Both the position numbers and the translations under genes were made by a program. Under the pieces are notes generated by a model that searched no databases, was not told where the DNA came from, and was given only the letters and a program-made list of their open reading frames with translations. 61,970 nucleotides of DNA from Listeria_A hofi (GTDB taxonomy: Bacteria > Bacillota > Bacilli > Lactobacillales > Listeriaceae): assembly GCF_963575615.1 (NCBI RefSeq), contig NZ_CAUYTL010000017.1:1-61970 (forward strand), written 5' to 3'. Positions 1 to 9,233 of this stretch are shown here, one piece after another. Numbering within the stretch: position 1 is the first letter of the stretch; each line of letters opens with the position of its first letter.

Positions 1-534
1 GTGGAATATTCGGTGACGGATTCAGATGGCAATACGACGACGAAAACGATAAAAGTCACTGTGAAATCGAATGAAAAGCCAGTCATCAATGCAGAAGATA
101 AAACCATCAAAGTAGGCGATAAGTTTAATCCGCTAGAAGGCGTGACAGCGCACGATGCGGAGGATGGCGACTTAACGAAAGACATCAAAGTATTGCGAAA
201 TGAAGTCAATCCGAACGTGCCAGGAATTTACGAAGTGGAATATTCGGTGACGGATTCAGATGGCAATACGACGACGAAAACGATAAAAGTCACTGTGAAA
301 TCGAATGAAAAACCAGTCATCAATGCAGAAGATAAAACCATTGAAGTAGGCGATAAGTTTGATCCGAAAGAAGGTGTCACAGCGCACGATGCCGAGGATG
401 GTGACTTAACGAAGGACATCAAGATACTAAAAAATGAGGTCAATCCGAACGTGCCGGGAGTCTATGAAGTGGAGTATGCAGTGACGGATTCAGATGGCAA
501 CACGACGACGAAAACGATAAAAGTCACTGTTATA
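1..534 (+). repeat. Near-identical 234-bp coding repeats
   Basis: The same coding unit starts at 1, 235 and 469, giving a 234-bp period (78 codons). The first two units are almost identical over long stretches, and the third departs near 534 where the next domain type begins. Low divergence suggests recent duplication or ongoing recombination. Repeat number may vary between strains, and the array probably continues upstream of the window. Confidence 0.9.
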
Positions 535-1563
535 CCGAAAGAAGTATATCTTTTGACAGCAGACGAATATGAAATGTTTGACGATTACATCACTGGAACT
601 AACTCGTCCAACATCAAAAAAGTGCAACTTGTTGTAGATGGTGTCGTTAAAAATACGACAGCAACAAATGGTGAAAACTACAAAATATGGGCTGCTGAAT
701 TCATCACTGACCCAAATCAGAAAGTTGAGATTTATGGGCTTGATGCATCTGGAAAAGTAGTTGCAAAAACAGACGTCGTAATTAAGAAAATCGAGACAAA
801 GTTAACTGCAAATGACTACGATTTTGATCGCCATGATGAATATATTACTGGTACACATTCACAAGATATCGTAAAAGTAAAAGTTTTCGTGAATGGTCGT
901 GATCGGATGACAGCGGCGACAAATAACGCTGGCAAAGGAAAATACAAAATCTACGCCCGTAAATATATCACTAATTTTACAGATGATGTGATGATTAAAG
1001 GCTTGGACAGAAACGGTAATGTTATTGCAGAGGTGAAAGTCAACATCGTGAAATCTCAAACATCACTGACAGCAAGTGACTTTATTATGACACTGGATGA
1101 GAATATTACAGGAACGGCGAGCAGTGATATTAAACAGGTAAAACTCAAGGTCAATGGCGAGATTGTAAATCAAATTGCTACCAAAGATGGCAGATACACA
1201 CTTTATGCACAAGGGCTAATCATGAGCGAAAAGGATGAAGTATCAGTTTGTGGTTACAATGAAGAAGGTGCATTGCTTAAGGAAGTTCCTGTAAACGTTA
1301 AATATCTTATGGACGGAGCAGCAATAACTGCGAAACCTTATAAAATTGGTGACGAATTTATCACGGGAACTGCAACAGGTGGTGCGCATAAAGTTAATCT
1401 AGTTGTTAATGGCGAAACGGTTAACCATGCGTTTGTGACAGACGGTAAATACACGGTATATGCGCTTGGCTATATCAAGAATAGCACAGATAGAGTAGAA
1501 GTCGTATCGTATTCAAAATTAGGCTTCGAAATTAAGCGGACAACAGTGACAGTAACAAAATAA
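1..1563 (+). CDS. Large secreted Ig-like repeat protein, C-terminal part (5' end outside window)
   Basis: The reading frame is open from the first base and starts inside a repeat, so the true start and any signal peptide lie upstream. The visible 520 residues hold about two and a quarter 78-residue bacterial Ig-like (DUF5011-type) repeats, each with a DAEDGDLT motif, followed by four modules of about 85 residues that begin near residues 182, 267, 355 and 441 and carry a D-x-x-I-T-G-T signature (Big_15-type bacterial Ig domain). It ends without an LPXTG motif or a membrane anchor, so it is probably released or held non-covalently. The last three modules match, in order, the last three of the protein at 19375-22128. 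An adhesive or structural surface role is inferred from the domains only. Confidence 0.85.
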   Translation: MEYSVTDSDGNTTTKTIKVTVKSNEKPVINAEDKTIKVGDKFNPLEGVTAHDAEDGDLTKDIKVLRNEVNPNVPGIYEVEYSVTDSDGNTTTKTIKVTVKSNEKPVINAEDKTIEVGDKFDPKEGVTAHDAEDGDLTKDIKILKNEVNPNVPGVYEVEYAVTDSDGNTTTKTIKVTVIPKEVYLLTADEYEMFDDYITGTNSSNIKKVQLVVDGVVKNTTATNGENYKIWAAEFITDPNQKVEIYGLDASGKVVAKTDVVIKKIETKLTANDYDFDRHDEYITGTHSQDIVKVKVFVNGRDRMTAATNNAGKGKYKIYARKYITNFTDDVMIKGLDRNGNVIAEVKVNIVKSQTSLTASDFIMTLDENITGTASSDIKQVKLKVNGEIVNQIATKDGRYTLYAQGLIMSEKDEVSVCGYNEEGALLKEVPVNVKYLMDGAAITAKPYKIGDEFITGTATGGAHKVNLVVNGETVNHAFVTDGKYTVYALGYIKNSTDRVEVVSYSKLGFEIKRTTVTVTK

Positions 1564-1619
1564 TTTTTAGAGAAAATAAATAAACAAAGTCCACTAGGGG
1601 ATTAGGAAAGAGGAACAGA

Positions 1620-2261
1620 ATGAATAAATATGTAGTAGGTTTAGGCACATTAGCAATAGCAGGTTCATTATTTGTAGCACAGCCAGGAGATGTTATGGCA
1701 CAAGAAAACACAACACAACGTAGCGAAATTGGGACATATGGCTTGAGTTTGCTAGCAAGTGGTGAGTTGGAAGGAAGATTGACACCGTACATCTTAGGTG
1801 TGCCGAAATCAGGTAATATCGCTGCGCATTATACGGCTAAATCGATTGTCAGCGTGGGTTTGTTTGATAAATCTAACTTGGTTGTGAAAATCCCAGATGA
1901 ATTCAAATATGTCGCGTTACAAGATGAATTCAAACGGGCAATCAAAGGTAGTATCACATATCCAACAGGACTTGGCTCAGCAACACATGAATATACGGCG
2001 GGAGACATTACAATTTATGCAGATAGAATTGTCTTAAAAAACCCAAGAGCTAGCTATATTATCGGTTCTAAATTCAGCGCGGACCTTTCAATTGATTATG
2101 GTTCCATTTTAGACAAATATCCAAATATCCCAATTGATGAAAATCCATCTGGTTACTCTTTTGCGGCGGTACTTTCAGAAGATGCGATGATTGATTTCAA
2201 CTTAATTGGCTCAAAAGAAGGTAAATGGGTAACAGAAGAAACAGCAGCAATTAGAAAATAA
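1620..2261 (+). CDS. Small secreted protein, paralogue of the next gene
   Basis: This 213-residue protein has a typical signal peptide (Lys near the start, hydrophobic stretch, likely cleavage after DVMA near residue 28) and no anchor. A purine-rich ribosome site (GGAAAGAGG) precedes the ATG. The mature part shares a clear core with the downstream 211-residue protein: an IPDEFKY block, an ALQDEF block and a KYPNIPID block. A weaker pattern (a short G-x-I strand, then D/E-rich segment, P-K/R, then a D-x-G element) also fits the N-terminal region of the large secreted protein at 19375. I do not recognise the family. It may be a stand-alone version of the head domain used in the large repeat proteins nearby. 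Confidence 0.85.
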   Translation: MNKYVVGLGTLAIAGSLFVAQPGDVMAQENTTQRSEIGTYGLSLLASGELEGRLTPYILGVPKSGNIAAHYTAKSIVSVGLFDKSNLVVKIPDEFKYVALQDEFKRAIKGSITYPTGLGSATHEYTAGDITIYADRIVLKNPRASYIIGSKFSADLSIDYGSILDKYPNIPIDENPSGYSFAAVLSEDAMIDFNLIGSKEGKWVTEETAAIRK

Positions 2262-2275
2262 GGGAGTGTGGAGAA

Positions 2276-2911
2276 ATGAATAAACGTCAAGTTCTAGCAG
2301 TAGGTTTGGCAGCTATGGTTGGTTTAAGTGCATTACAAGTCGATGGTGTGATTGCATCAGCGCAAGAGGTGAATTCAGGTGGTACAACAGATACGTTGCA
2401 TATTTTAGCAGATAGCTCGTTAGAAGGCTCGCTTGCTAAATACATTCCAGGTGTGAATAATTCTGGTAAAGCGACGTTACATTACGAAGGCAAAAGCTTA
2501 GGGTTTGTCGACTTTGATAACGCGAATTTACTGATTAAAATTCCAGATGAATTCAAGTATATTGCATTACAAGATGAATTTTTAGGGGCGATTACGGGTG
2601 AAATTTCAACACCAAACGGCACGAAAAAAATTACACCAAGCGATTTGAAAGTTTTTTCTGATCGTGTTGTTGTCGAGTTTCCAAAGTCATTTTTCATTAT
2701 TCAAGGAAAATATAAAGCAGATGTCGTGCTTGATTTCGGTAAAATTCTGAAAAAATATCCTAACATTCCGATTGATAACGCACCGTCTGGCTATCAATTC
2801 TCTAGCACGCTAGCTTTTGCATCCTCACCATGGGATATTATTGAAGACCCAATATTCGGCTCATTATCAGGCGATTATACTACAAATGAAACAGAAGCCA
2901 TTGTGAAATAA
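2276..2911 (+). CDS. Small secreted protein, tandem paralogue
   Basis: This 211-residue protein follows its paralogue after 14 bp, with a GGGAGTGTGGAG ribosome site, so the two are very likely co-transcribed. It has an N-terminal signal peptide with likely cleavage after ASA near residue 29. The KIPDEFKY, ALQDEF and KYPNIPID blocks are kept, while the N-terminal third and the tail differ. This is the pattern of an older tandem duplication. The function is unknown. The pair lies between the large repeat protein and a terminator, so all three may form one secreted-protein transcript. Confidence 0.85.
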   Translation: MNKRQVLAVGLAAMVGLSALQVDGVIASAQEVNSGGTTDTLHILADSSLEGSLAKYIPGVNNSGKATLHYEGKSLGFVDFDNANLLIKIPDEFKYIALQDEFLGAITGEISTPNGTKKITPSDLKVFSDRVVVEFPKSFFIIQGKYKADVVLDFGKILKKYPNIPIDNAPSGYQFSSTLAFASSPWDIIEDPIFGSLSGDYTTNETEAIVK

Positions 2912-2929
2912 TTAGTTATAGGTTAGCAG

Positions 2930-2972
2930 AAAGTCGATAAGATGAATGAAAGATGTCTTATCGGCTTTCATT
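2930..2972 (+). terminator. Intrinsic terminator after the paralogous pair
   Basis: AAAGTCGATAAGA at 2930-2942 pairs with TCTTATCGGCTTT at 2956-2968, a 13-bp stem with one G-U pair. Only a short T-rich tail follows, so it may be moderate in strength. Confidence 0.7.
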
Positions 2973-3199
2973 ATGAAAAATAAGAGAGTGAAAACAATGA
3001 ATCTAGGAAATTTGATACTTTATGATGTGATGGTTTATAGAAAAATTTGTTGCCTAGATACTTTGGAAAATTTGTATGAATCATGAAAATGACGTTAGAA
3101 ACGTTTATATATTTGATTTGCTAAGCTATTTACCAATTCTGGCACCAATTATTTTTTGTTAAGCCACGGCATCAATTGTTAAGGAGAGGTAAGTACGAG

Positions 3200-5545
3200 A
3201 TGAAGAGATTAATTAGTATGCTGTTAGTTTTAGTTATTTGTGCCAGCGTGATGCTTCCAGGTGTTGCAGGACAAGCGAGTGTAGATGCTGGGAATTTTGA
3301 TATTGGTTTAGAAGTGTATGATGATCCGATTATTAGTAACGGGCAAGTGAATATGAAAGTTACGCTTAGTGCGGATGCGAACACGATTGTAGATGAGAAT
3401 GGTTTAGTTAAAGTGACGATTCCGCGGGAGATTTTTTCATCGGGGGACTTATCGAATATTCATTCGGATGCTTTTACGTTTGACCATATGGAGAATCCCG
3501 CAAGCGATGACCCAGACAGTATTGCGGTATATGTCAAGCCTGACGCGAGCTATAATGAGGGGGGCGCTTGGTCAGCGTCCTTCCAACTATCCTTTCAAGC
3601 ACCGTTATTGCGACCAGGAACAGAAATTAGCCCTGAGCAAACATTTGAAGTAACGTATAATGGTAAATCGGATTCACAAACGCTACACGTGAAAGTTGAA
3701 GAGGGTGGAAAACCAACTCCTTTTGAAAAGTGGTGGAAATCCGCGGTTGATTCGAATGGCATTGGTATTTTAGATGAACATGATTCTAGGTATAATATTT
3801 TTCATTTGGCAGTGAATGCATATGGTGATTTTGAATTAGGTGATGTGACAGTAACGGATCAGATTCCAGATGGTTTATCAGTGGAACAAAATCCAGCTAC
3901 AACGCCGAACATCGAGGCAAGTGATTCTGCTACGGTGAAAGGGATCCGAATTGTAAAAATTGCAGCAGATGGTTCACGAAAGTATGTTACGAGTCAGTAT
4001 AAAGATGCTATTTCGTTTGATGAAGCAACGCAGCAACTTGAGGTGAGCTTTAAAAATCTGGCGAAAACGGATTGTTTGTTGATTGAATATCGTGTGAATA
4101 TGGATACAAATAAAGAGGTTTATAAGAATACAGCTACGATGAAAAGTACGAACATTGAAGATGTTTCGGGAAGTATTTTAGTACGTCCGGATAGTAATAC
4201 GAATTTTAATAAAGTGTTGACAAAATCAGTGGATAAGGATTTATTAATTGGCGATGATAGCACGCTAACTTACACGCTAACATTGAGGGCGATTGCCGGT
4301 ACGATTAAGGCTGGGCAAGTTTTTACAGATACGCTAGATAATCGCTTACAGTATCAAAAAATGTTGACGGGGACAGATTTATTTGACGTGAAACTCGATG
4401 GACAAACGTTGATGTTCACTGCCAAAACCGATATTGCGCTCGGTGAAAAAGGGGAAGTGACGTTCGAGGTAGACGCCTCGGACCTGCCTGTTGGCGAAAC
4501 AGTGACTAATAAAAGTGAAATCAAGCTAGATGATAAGCAATATGACTCCAATACGGTCGCGACAAAACGAGTAAGCAATGGCGTTTTGATTCGAAAAGTG
4601 GACCAAGAGGACAGCGGTAAATTTCTAGCTGGTGCAACGTTTCAAATGCTGAATCAAGCGGGAGATGTGATTCGTGAAGGGACAACAAATGAGTCGGGGG
4701 AACTACTTTTCAAAGATGTCGAGCCCGGAGAGTACACTGTAGTTGAGACAGTAGCACCCGAAGGCTATATTTTAGATCCAACTCCTCAAACGATTAGCGT
4801 TGAAGCGGATAATTCGAAAATAATCGAGTTGCTCTTTAAAAATATGCGGAATGATGTAGGTTCTATCCAAGTTGAAAAAGTAGATGCAGAAACAAAAGAT
4901 AAGCTATCTGGCGCCAAGTTCACGCTTACATCGAATCAAGAAACTAAAACAGGTGAGACAAATTCAGATGGCGAATTGCGTTTTGAAAATCTAGCTCCAG
5001 GCCACTATACTTTGGAAGAAGTAGCATCACCAGACGGATATGTATTAGACAAAACGAAAAGGGACATCGAAGTTATCAGCGGAGAAACAAAGGCTGTCAT
5101 AGTAACCGTGGAGAATAATCGCGTAAAAGGCTCTGTTGCGCTGACGAAAAAAGATAGCAAAACAAAAGAAGTTCTTCCGGGCGTTGCTTTCCAACTTCTC
5201 GACGATAAAGGAAGCATCATTCAAAATCAGCTAATCACAGATGAAAATGGACAAATTAGGGTTGAAAATTTGGCATGGGGCAAGTATTTCTTCAAAGAAA
5301 TCAAGGCACATGAAGGGTATATTTTAGATGAGCAGGAAGTTAGGTTCGAGGTTAACCAGACGAATGCTGACCAAACGATCGAACTAACAAAATTAAATGA
5401 CAGACTAGAACCTAACCATCCTGAGAAACCAAATAAGCAACCGGAATTACCAACAACGGGTGATAAAACTTCGCCATGGGTGACATTATTCGGACTCATA
5501 GTATCTGTGCTAGGAATCCGAATATACGTGAAATCAAGAAAATAA
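3200..5545 (+). CDS. LPXTG cell-wall-anchored protein with SpaA/Cna-B stalk modules
   Basis: The ATG at 3200 is chosen because AAGGAGAGG lies 10 bases upstream and it is followed directly by a signal peptide (MKRLISMLLVLV, cleavage near GQA). The 781-residue protein has an N-terminal adhesive-type region, a DUF11-like/isopeptide-type beta domain around residues 345-455, and three SpaA/Cna-B modules at about 461-550, 554-640 and 644-735. Each module shows the Lys near its start (RKVD, EKVD, TKKD) and the Glu before the A-x-x-GY turn expected for an internal isopeptide bond. A proline-rich linker, LPTTG at 750-754, a membrane helix and a KSRK tail form a sortase A signal. The ligand cannot be told from the sequence. 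A strong terminator follows, so it is probably monocistronic. Confidence 0.93.
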   Translation: MKRLISMLLVLVICASVMLPGVAGQASVDAGNFDIGLEVYDDPIISNGQVNMKVTLSADANTIVDENGLVKVTIPREIFSSGDLSNIHSDAFTFDHMENPASDDPDSIAVYVKPDASYNEGGAWSASFQLSFQAPLLRPGTEISPEQTFEVTYNGKSDSQTLHVKVEEGGKPTPFEKWWKSAVDSNGIGILDEHDSRYNIFHLAVNAYGDFELGDVTVTDQIPDGLSVEQNPATTPNIEASDSATVKGIRIVKIAADGSRKYVTSQYKDAISFDEATQQLEVSFKNLAKTDCLLIEYRVNMDTNKEVYKNTATMKSTNIEDVSGSILVRPDSNTNFNKVLTKSVDKDLLIGDDSTLTYTLTLRAIAGTIKAGQVFTDTLDNRLQYQKMLTGTDLFDVKLDGQTLMFTAKTDIALGEKGEVTFEVDASDLPVGETVTNKSEIKLDDKQYDSNTVATKRVSNGVLIRKVDQEDSGKFLAGATFQMLNQAGDVIREGTTNESGELLFKDVEPGEYTVVETVAPEGYILDPTPQTISVEADNSKIIELLFKNMRNDVGSIQVEKVDAETKDKLSGAKFTLTSNQETKTGETNSDGELRFENLAPGHYTLEEVASPDGYVLDKTKRDIEVISGETKAVIVTVENNRVKGSVALTKKDSKTKEVLPGVAFQLLDDKGSIIQNQLITDENGQIRVENLAWGKYFFKEIKAHEGYILDEQEVRFEVNQTNADQTIELTKLNDRLEPNHPEKPNKQPELPTTGDKTSPWVTLFGLIVSVLGIRIYVKSRK

Positions 5546-5554
5546 GCGATAAGA

Positions 5555-5605
5555 GAAACTATCCATTGTGCCAGCAAAACGTTGGTATGGATAGTTTCTT
5601 TTTTT
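5555..5605. terminator. Bidirectional intrinsic terminator
   Basis: GAAACTATCCAT at 5555-5566 pairs perfectly with ATGGATAGTTTC at 5587-5598, and seven T follow. It separates the convergent LPXTG gene and the minus-strand regulator, whose stop codon lies inside the T run. Confidence 0.92.
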
Positions 5606-7073
5606 AGTCTTTTGAAGGGCTTGTTAGTTTATCATAGCAGCTTTGCAAATTTTTAATATCTACAGGTGTGGGAAACATGGAAATGCAGACGACCATCGTG
5701 CCACTCGTGAAAGAGAGTCCGGGAATATTAGTGACTATGATATCGTACATTGTAGCTTTTTTCTTGAAGGCAGATAAAGTGAATTCTTCTGTGATTGATA
5801 TGTTGAATTTGTTATCGAATCGCACATTGAGCTCATCTTTAATGAGTTCCATGTGCTCAATGTCAGTATCTAGAAGTATACCAACATTGACGGCAGGTGT
5901 TCCTTGTTGCAAATGAACAGCTAGATTGCGCCAGTGTGTCAGCAACATATAAGTAAGTGAGTCTCTCCTATTTTTATTGTGCCCAGTGGTTCCAAAAATT
6001 TTCTTGAGTGCTTCGTTCAAAATATCATTAAAGTAGGGATGTTGATTTGTAATCCGGTTCACTAACACTTGGCTTGCATTATAAAGAATATAGTTTTCAC
6101 TGGACAAATTAGTAGAAAGTGCAATCGTATTATAAATATTGAGCAAAATGTGCTCCTTATTTTCAATAGGAATATCTAGTCTATTGGATAAAGTATCGAG
6201 TAATTGTTTATTTTTTTCTATGGAAACTTTTATGGCTTCATCGCTAGTAGCTAATTCTTCGAGATGTTCGTAGTTAAATGCGAATTTGGTATCAATAAAC
6301 ACGCCAAATAAGCTGTAAGCGACCTGTTCTGTCAATTCAATTTTAAACACCGATTTAAAAAGACCAGTCAATACTTTGTTTTTTAAAAGAGAAGTGTCTA
6401 CTCCTTCTGGGAATTTGGCGTCTTTCGCTTTTATGTGACCATTTCTTACGCGTGTAAGGATAACCATTATCCAAAGTCGTAGTCGGTTTAGTTCGCAAAA
6501 ATCGAGTCGTTGGTCGTTCGTCTTAGCAACCCATGTAAGGATTTTATCAAGCGCCCCAACTTGTATTTTTGGGAAGGGGATGTTGGCGATGCCGTATTTT
6601 TCTTCTATGATGTGAATAATAAGGTTGCAAATCTCAGCTTCATTGCCTGTCAATAATAGCGGCTGTGAGCTGATTTTGATTTTCTTTTTCTTTAGTGTTT
6701 TGTTGAGATAAGAGATTGTTCTTCGAAGTGTGGAGCTACTGATGAATAATTTTTCAGATAATGAATCAATAGAATGACTTTCATTAAAGAAAATTTCTTC
6801 TATGAGTGAAAATTCTGTACTATCACGTAAAATAGCTGCGTACAAATAATTTATATTGTAATTCATCGGGATATACGTGTAAAAACCATTTTTGGATGAC
6901 AAAATTTCGATTGGAGCTGCATAATCGTTTATTTGCTCAATATCTTTTCGTAGCGTTCGGCTATTAAAGCCTAATGTAAAACTTATTTTATCAAGCGTCA
7001 TATTCTTATTTGAGTATAGCAAGTTGATAATTTTAAGATGGCGCAGATGCTGTTTAGATAGGCAGTTTTTCAT
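5604..7073 (-). CDS. Mga/AtxA-family transcriptional regulator
   Basis: This is a 489-residue DNA-binding regulator. The start at 7073 (MKNCLSKQHLRHLK) is preferred over an in-frame ATG at 7151 because GGGAGGA sits 7-8 bases upstream of it. The N-terminal part holds two helix-turn-helix units: one around MTLDKISFTLGFNSRTLRKDI and a second, Mga-type, around IDSLSEKLFISSSTLRRTI. A long helical PRD-like middle and a C-terminal EIIB-like fold (GILLDTDIEHMELIKDEL and IIVTNIPG) follow. This layout matches AtxA of Bacillus anthracis and streptococcal Mga. It is clearly paralogous to the regulator at 25662. It lies divergent to the exopolysaccharide operon and convergent with a surface-protein gene, so either could be a target. 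That is inference. Confidence 0.88.
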   Translation of the reverse strand: MKNCLSKQHLRHLKIINLLYSNKNMTLDKISFTLGFNSRTLRKDIEQINDYAAPIEILSSKNGFYTYIPMNYNINYLYAAILRDSTEFSLIEEIFFNESHSIDSLSEKLFISSSTLRRTISYLNKTLKKKKIKISSQPLLLTGNEAEICNLIIHIIEEKYGIANIPFPKIQVGALDKILTWVAKTNDQRLDFCELNRLRLWIMVILTRVRNGHIKAKDAKFPEGVDTSLLKNKVLTGLFKSVFKIELTEQVAYSLFGVFIDTKFAFNYEHLEELATSDEAIKVSIEKNKQLLDTLSNRLDIPIENKEHILLNIYNTIALSTNLSSENYILYNASQVLVNRITNQHPYFNDILNEALKKIFGTTGHNKNRRDSLTYMLLTHWRNLAVHLQQGTPAVNVGILLDTDIEHMELIKDELNVRFDNKFNISITEEFTLSAFKKKATMYDIIVTNIPGLSFTSGTMVVCISMFPTPVDIKNLQSCYDKLTSPSKD

Positions 7074-7153
7074 TATAAGTTCCTCCCGTTTCTGATAGTT
7101 GGTAATTGATTTAAACGAATTTATAGCTATTTTGAAACTGTTGTCATGCATAA

Positions 7154-7182
7154 CGTATAGTATATTACTATATGTTTTTCAA
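7154..7182 (-). promoter_or_regulatory. Putative promoter of the Mga-like regulator
   Basis: On the minus strand TTGAAA (7182-7177) and TATACG (7159-7154) are 17 bases apart, about 80 bases upstream of the chosen start codon. This is a sequence match only. Confidence 0.45.
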
Positions 7183-7301
7183 AAAATACAGGGCGAGGAT
7201 ACTAATTTGGAATATGAATAGACTTATAAAATACTTTAGATAACCTATTTCCAAATGATGAAGCTATGTTTTGTCAAAAAATGCATTTTCATGTGTGATT
7301 T

Positions 7302-7330
7302 TTGAACAGATTGAAATTGTAGACTATATT
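7302..7330 (+). promoter_or_regulatory. Putative promoter of the exopolysaccharide operon
   Basis: TTGAAC (7302-7307) and TATATT (7325-7330) are separated by 17 bases, just upstream of the first glycosyltransferase gene. The downstream genes overlap or are closely spaced up to about 19.2 kb, so this would drive the whole cluster. Confidence 0.55.
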
Positions 7331-7349
7331 AAACTAACTCATGTAAGTT

Positions 7350-8561
7350 ATGGAGCCATGGAAATATTTTGGTTACAAAAAATCTATAGAATTCGAGTGT
7401 GTAAAGATGAATGGAGATACAGTGTTTCTATGTAGCAGTGTTCATAGTTGGAATGGGACCAGGCTATATCATAAAACGGCGAGGTCTTTAGCGCAGGATG
7501 GTTACAAGGTTGAGCTTATGGCAATTGAGCAAGGTAAAAATATTACTAGCGAGCTTACGAATGTGCAATTGCGGATTTTACCGAAGAGAAAACGTTATTT
7601 CAGACCGTTAAATTGGTGGAAAATTTACCGAGCTGCGATAAACTCGAAAGCAGGTTATTTTCACTTTAATGATCCTGAACTACTTTTAGTGGCGTTGCTA
7701 GTGAGGGGGAGAAAAAAAGATGCTATTTTTATATATGATATGTATGAAAACTTCCCTAAAGCTATTCAATCGAAACCATGGATTTGGCGAGGAATGAGAA
7801 TGCCACTCTCTAGAATGATTCGACAACTTGAGCGTAGGCTGTTGATACGAATGGATGCTGTCATATTTGCAGAACGTTCGTACAAAGTAGATTATGATTT
7901 TCTTAATTGCCCCAAGATTGATACATACAATTTTCCGACATACCAACCGCCTTTTGAGGTGAAAAGTGGAACCATAAAAAAATTAGTTTACATTGGAGAT
8001 ATCACAAAAGCTCGTGGCTTGATGGAAATGTTACAGCTGGCAAAATATATTAAACAACATTGGGGTACAGACTTTGAACTTGTTTTAATCGGTGCGATGG
8101 CTCCTGAATTAGTGGGTCAAATGACGAATTTCATACGTGAAAATGATTTACAGGAGCAAGTTTTCTGGAAGGGAACAATTCCATATGATGTTATGTGGGA
8201 AGAACTTTATGCAGCGGATATTGGTTTATGCTTGCTTCATCCGCTTCCTAATTACTTGAATTCACTCGCAACGAAGTTATATGAGTATATGGCTGCCAAT
8301 GTGGCTATTGTTGCTTCTGATTTTCCCGATTGGAAGGAATTAATCGACGGTACAGAAGCTGGCGTTTGCGTGAATCCTTTGAATATTGAGGAGGTAGGTG
8401 AGGCTGTGATGCGACTATTAGATCGACCGGAGCTTATTGCGAGAATGGGAAGTAGTGGGCGTCATTATTTTGAAAAGTTCTATAACTGGAGCCATGAGGA
8501 GAAAAAGTTACTTGAATTGTATCAAAAGATGGGAAAAATAAATGAGGAAAGGTGCTTATAG
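7350..8561 (+). CDS. Glycosyltransferase, GT4-like
   Basis: This 403-residue enzyme would transfer a sugar from a nucleotide donor to a growing lipid-linked repeat unit on the cytoplasmic face. The N-terminal half shows a GT-B acceptor domain (VFLCSSVHSWNGTRLYHKTARSL, near residue 25). The C-terminal half has the donor-binding pattern: LVYIGDITKARG, then KLYEYMAANVAIVASD with the expected glutamate. The start is uncertain. The ATG at 7350 and one at 7407 (MNGDTVFL) both have weak ribosome sites, and the second fits the family start better. It is the first gene of the exopolysaccharide operon and its stop touches the next start. Confidence 0.85.
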   Translation: MEPWKYFGYKKSIEFECVKMNGDTVFLCSSVHSWNGTRLYHKTARSLAQDGYKVELMAIEQGKNITSELTNVQLRILPKRKRYFRPLNWWKIYRAAINSKAGYFHFNDPELLLVALLVRGRKKDAIFIYDMYENFPKAIQSKPWIWRGMRMPLSRMIRQLERRLLIRMDAVIFAERSYKVDYDFLNCPKIDTYNFPTYQPPFEVKSGTIKKLVYIGDITKARGLMEMLQLAKYIKQHWGTDFELVLIGAMAPELVGQMTNFIRENDLQEQVFWKGTIPYDVMWEELYAADIGLCLLHPLPNYLNSLATKLYEYMAANVAIVASDFPDWKELIDGTEAGVCVNPLNIEEVGEAVMRLLDRPELIARMGSSGRHYFEKFYNWSHEEKKLLELYQKMGKINEERCL

Positions 8562-9233
8562 ATGCACACATTAAGTTTTAAAGATATTTGGAGTGTGGCT
8601 AAAAAGAACATTATTTGGATTACTGCAATTCCAATTGTTTTACTGGCGACGGTTTTCATTTTGTATTCTTATTTTATACCGAAGCAGTATACATCGAATG
8701 TACAGTTATTTGTCACGGTAAATGCGGACGGGGTAGCATCGCAAACGTATGAGTCGCTACTAATGACGCAGGGACTAACGGATACGTATGCGAAGTTGAT
8801 TCAAAGTCCGAAAGTACTGAAAAATGTAGTGAAGGAAACGAAAGCAGTAGAGAGTTTTGAGGAGATACAGAAAAAAACAGCTGTGAATGTGGATGAGAAA
8901 TCGCTCGTTTACAGCATCAGTTATAAGTCGGAAAATCCTGAAGAAAGTGCGCTTGTTGTGAATGCCATCGCGAAATATGCGTCGAAGGAATTAAAAGCGT
9001 TGGTGAAAGGTACGAAGGTAACAATCATTACCTCAGGCGAGTATGGGACGGCGATTTCGAATGTGAGTAAGTACATTATTACTTTCATCATTGGAATTAT
9101 ATTGAGCATTAGTTTTCTAATTATCGCTATTTTGCTTGATACGATAGTTACGAAGGAGGAGCAGTTAACTGATATGGGCGTGGTGGTTCTTGGAGATGTG
9201 CCGCATATTCGAAAAAGGAGGAGTAGAGATTGA
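8562..9233 (+). CDS. Wzz/CapA-type polysaccharide co-polymerase and tyrosine kinase modulator
   Basis: This 223-residue membrane protein has two transmembrane helices (about residues 18-38 and 168-192) flanking an extracellular region of about 130 residues, the layout of the YwqC/EpsA/CapA family. Such proteins set chain length and activate the partner bacterial tyrosine kinase through the cytoplasmic tail after the second helix (here LLDTIVTKEEQL to the end). The next gene encodes that kinase and overlaps by four bases, which supports the pairing. A GAGGAAAGG ribosome site precedes the ATG. Confidence 0.9.
   Translation: MHTLSFKDIWSVAKKNIIWITAIPIVLLATVFILYSYFIPKQYTSNVQLFVTVNADGVASQTYESLLMTQGLTDTYAKLIQSPKVLKNVVKETKAVESFEEIQKKTAVNVDEKSLVYSISYKSENPEESALVVNAIAKYASKELKALVKGTKVTIITSGEYGTAISNVSKYIITFIIGIILSISFLIIAILLDTIVTKEEQLTDMGVVVLGDVPHIRKRRSRD

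Noticed and set aside
2997..3086. 29-codon plus-strand frame after the paralogous secreted proteins
   Set aside because: It has an ATG and a weak purine stretch upstream, but it lies just after a terminator and has no support beyond chance.
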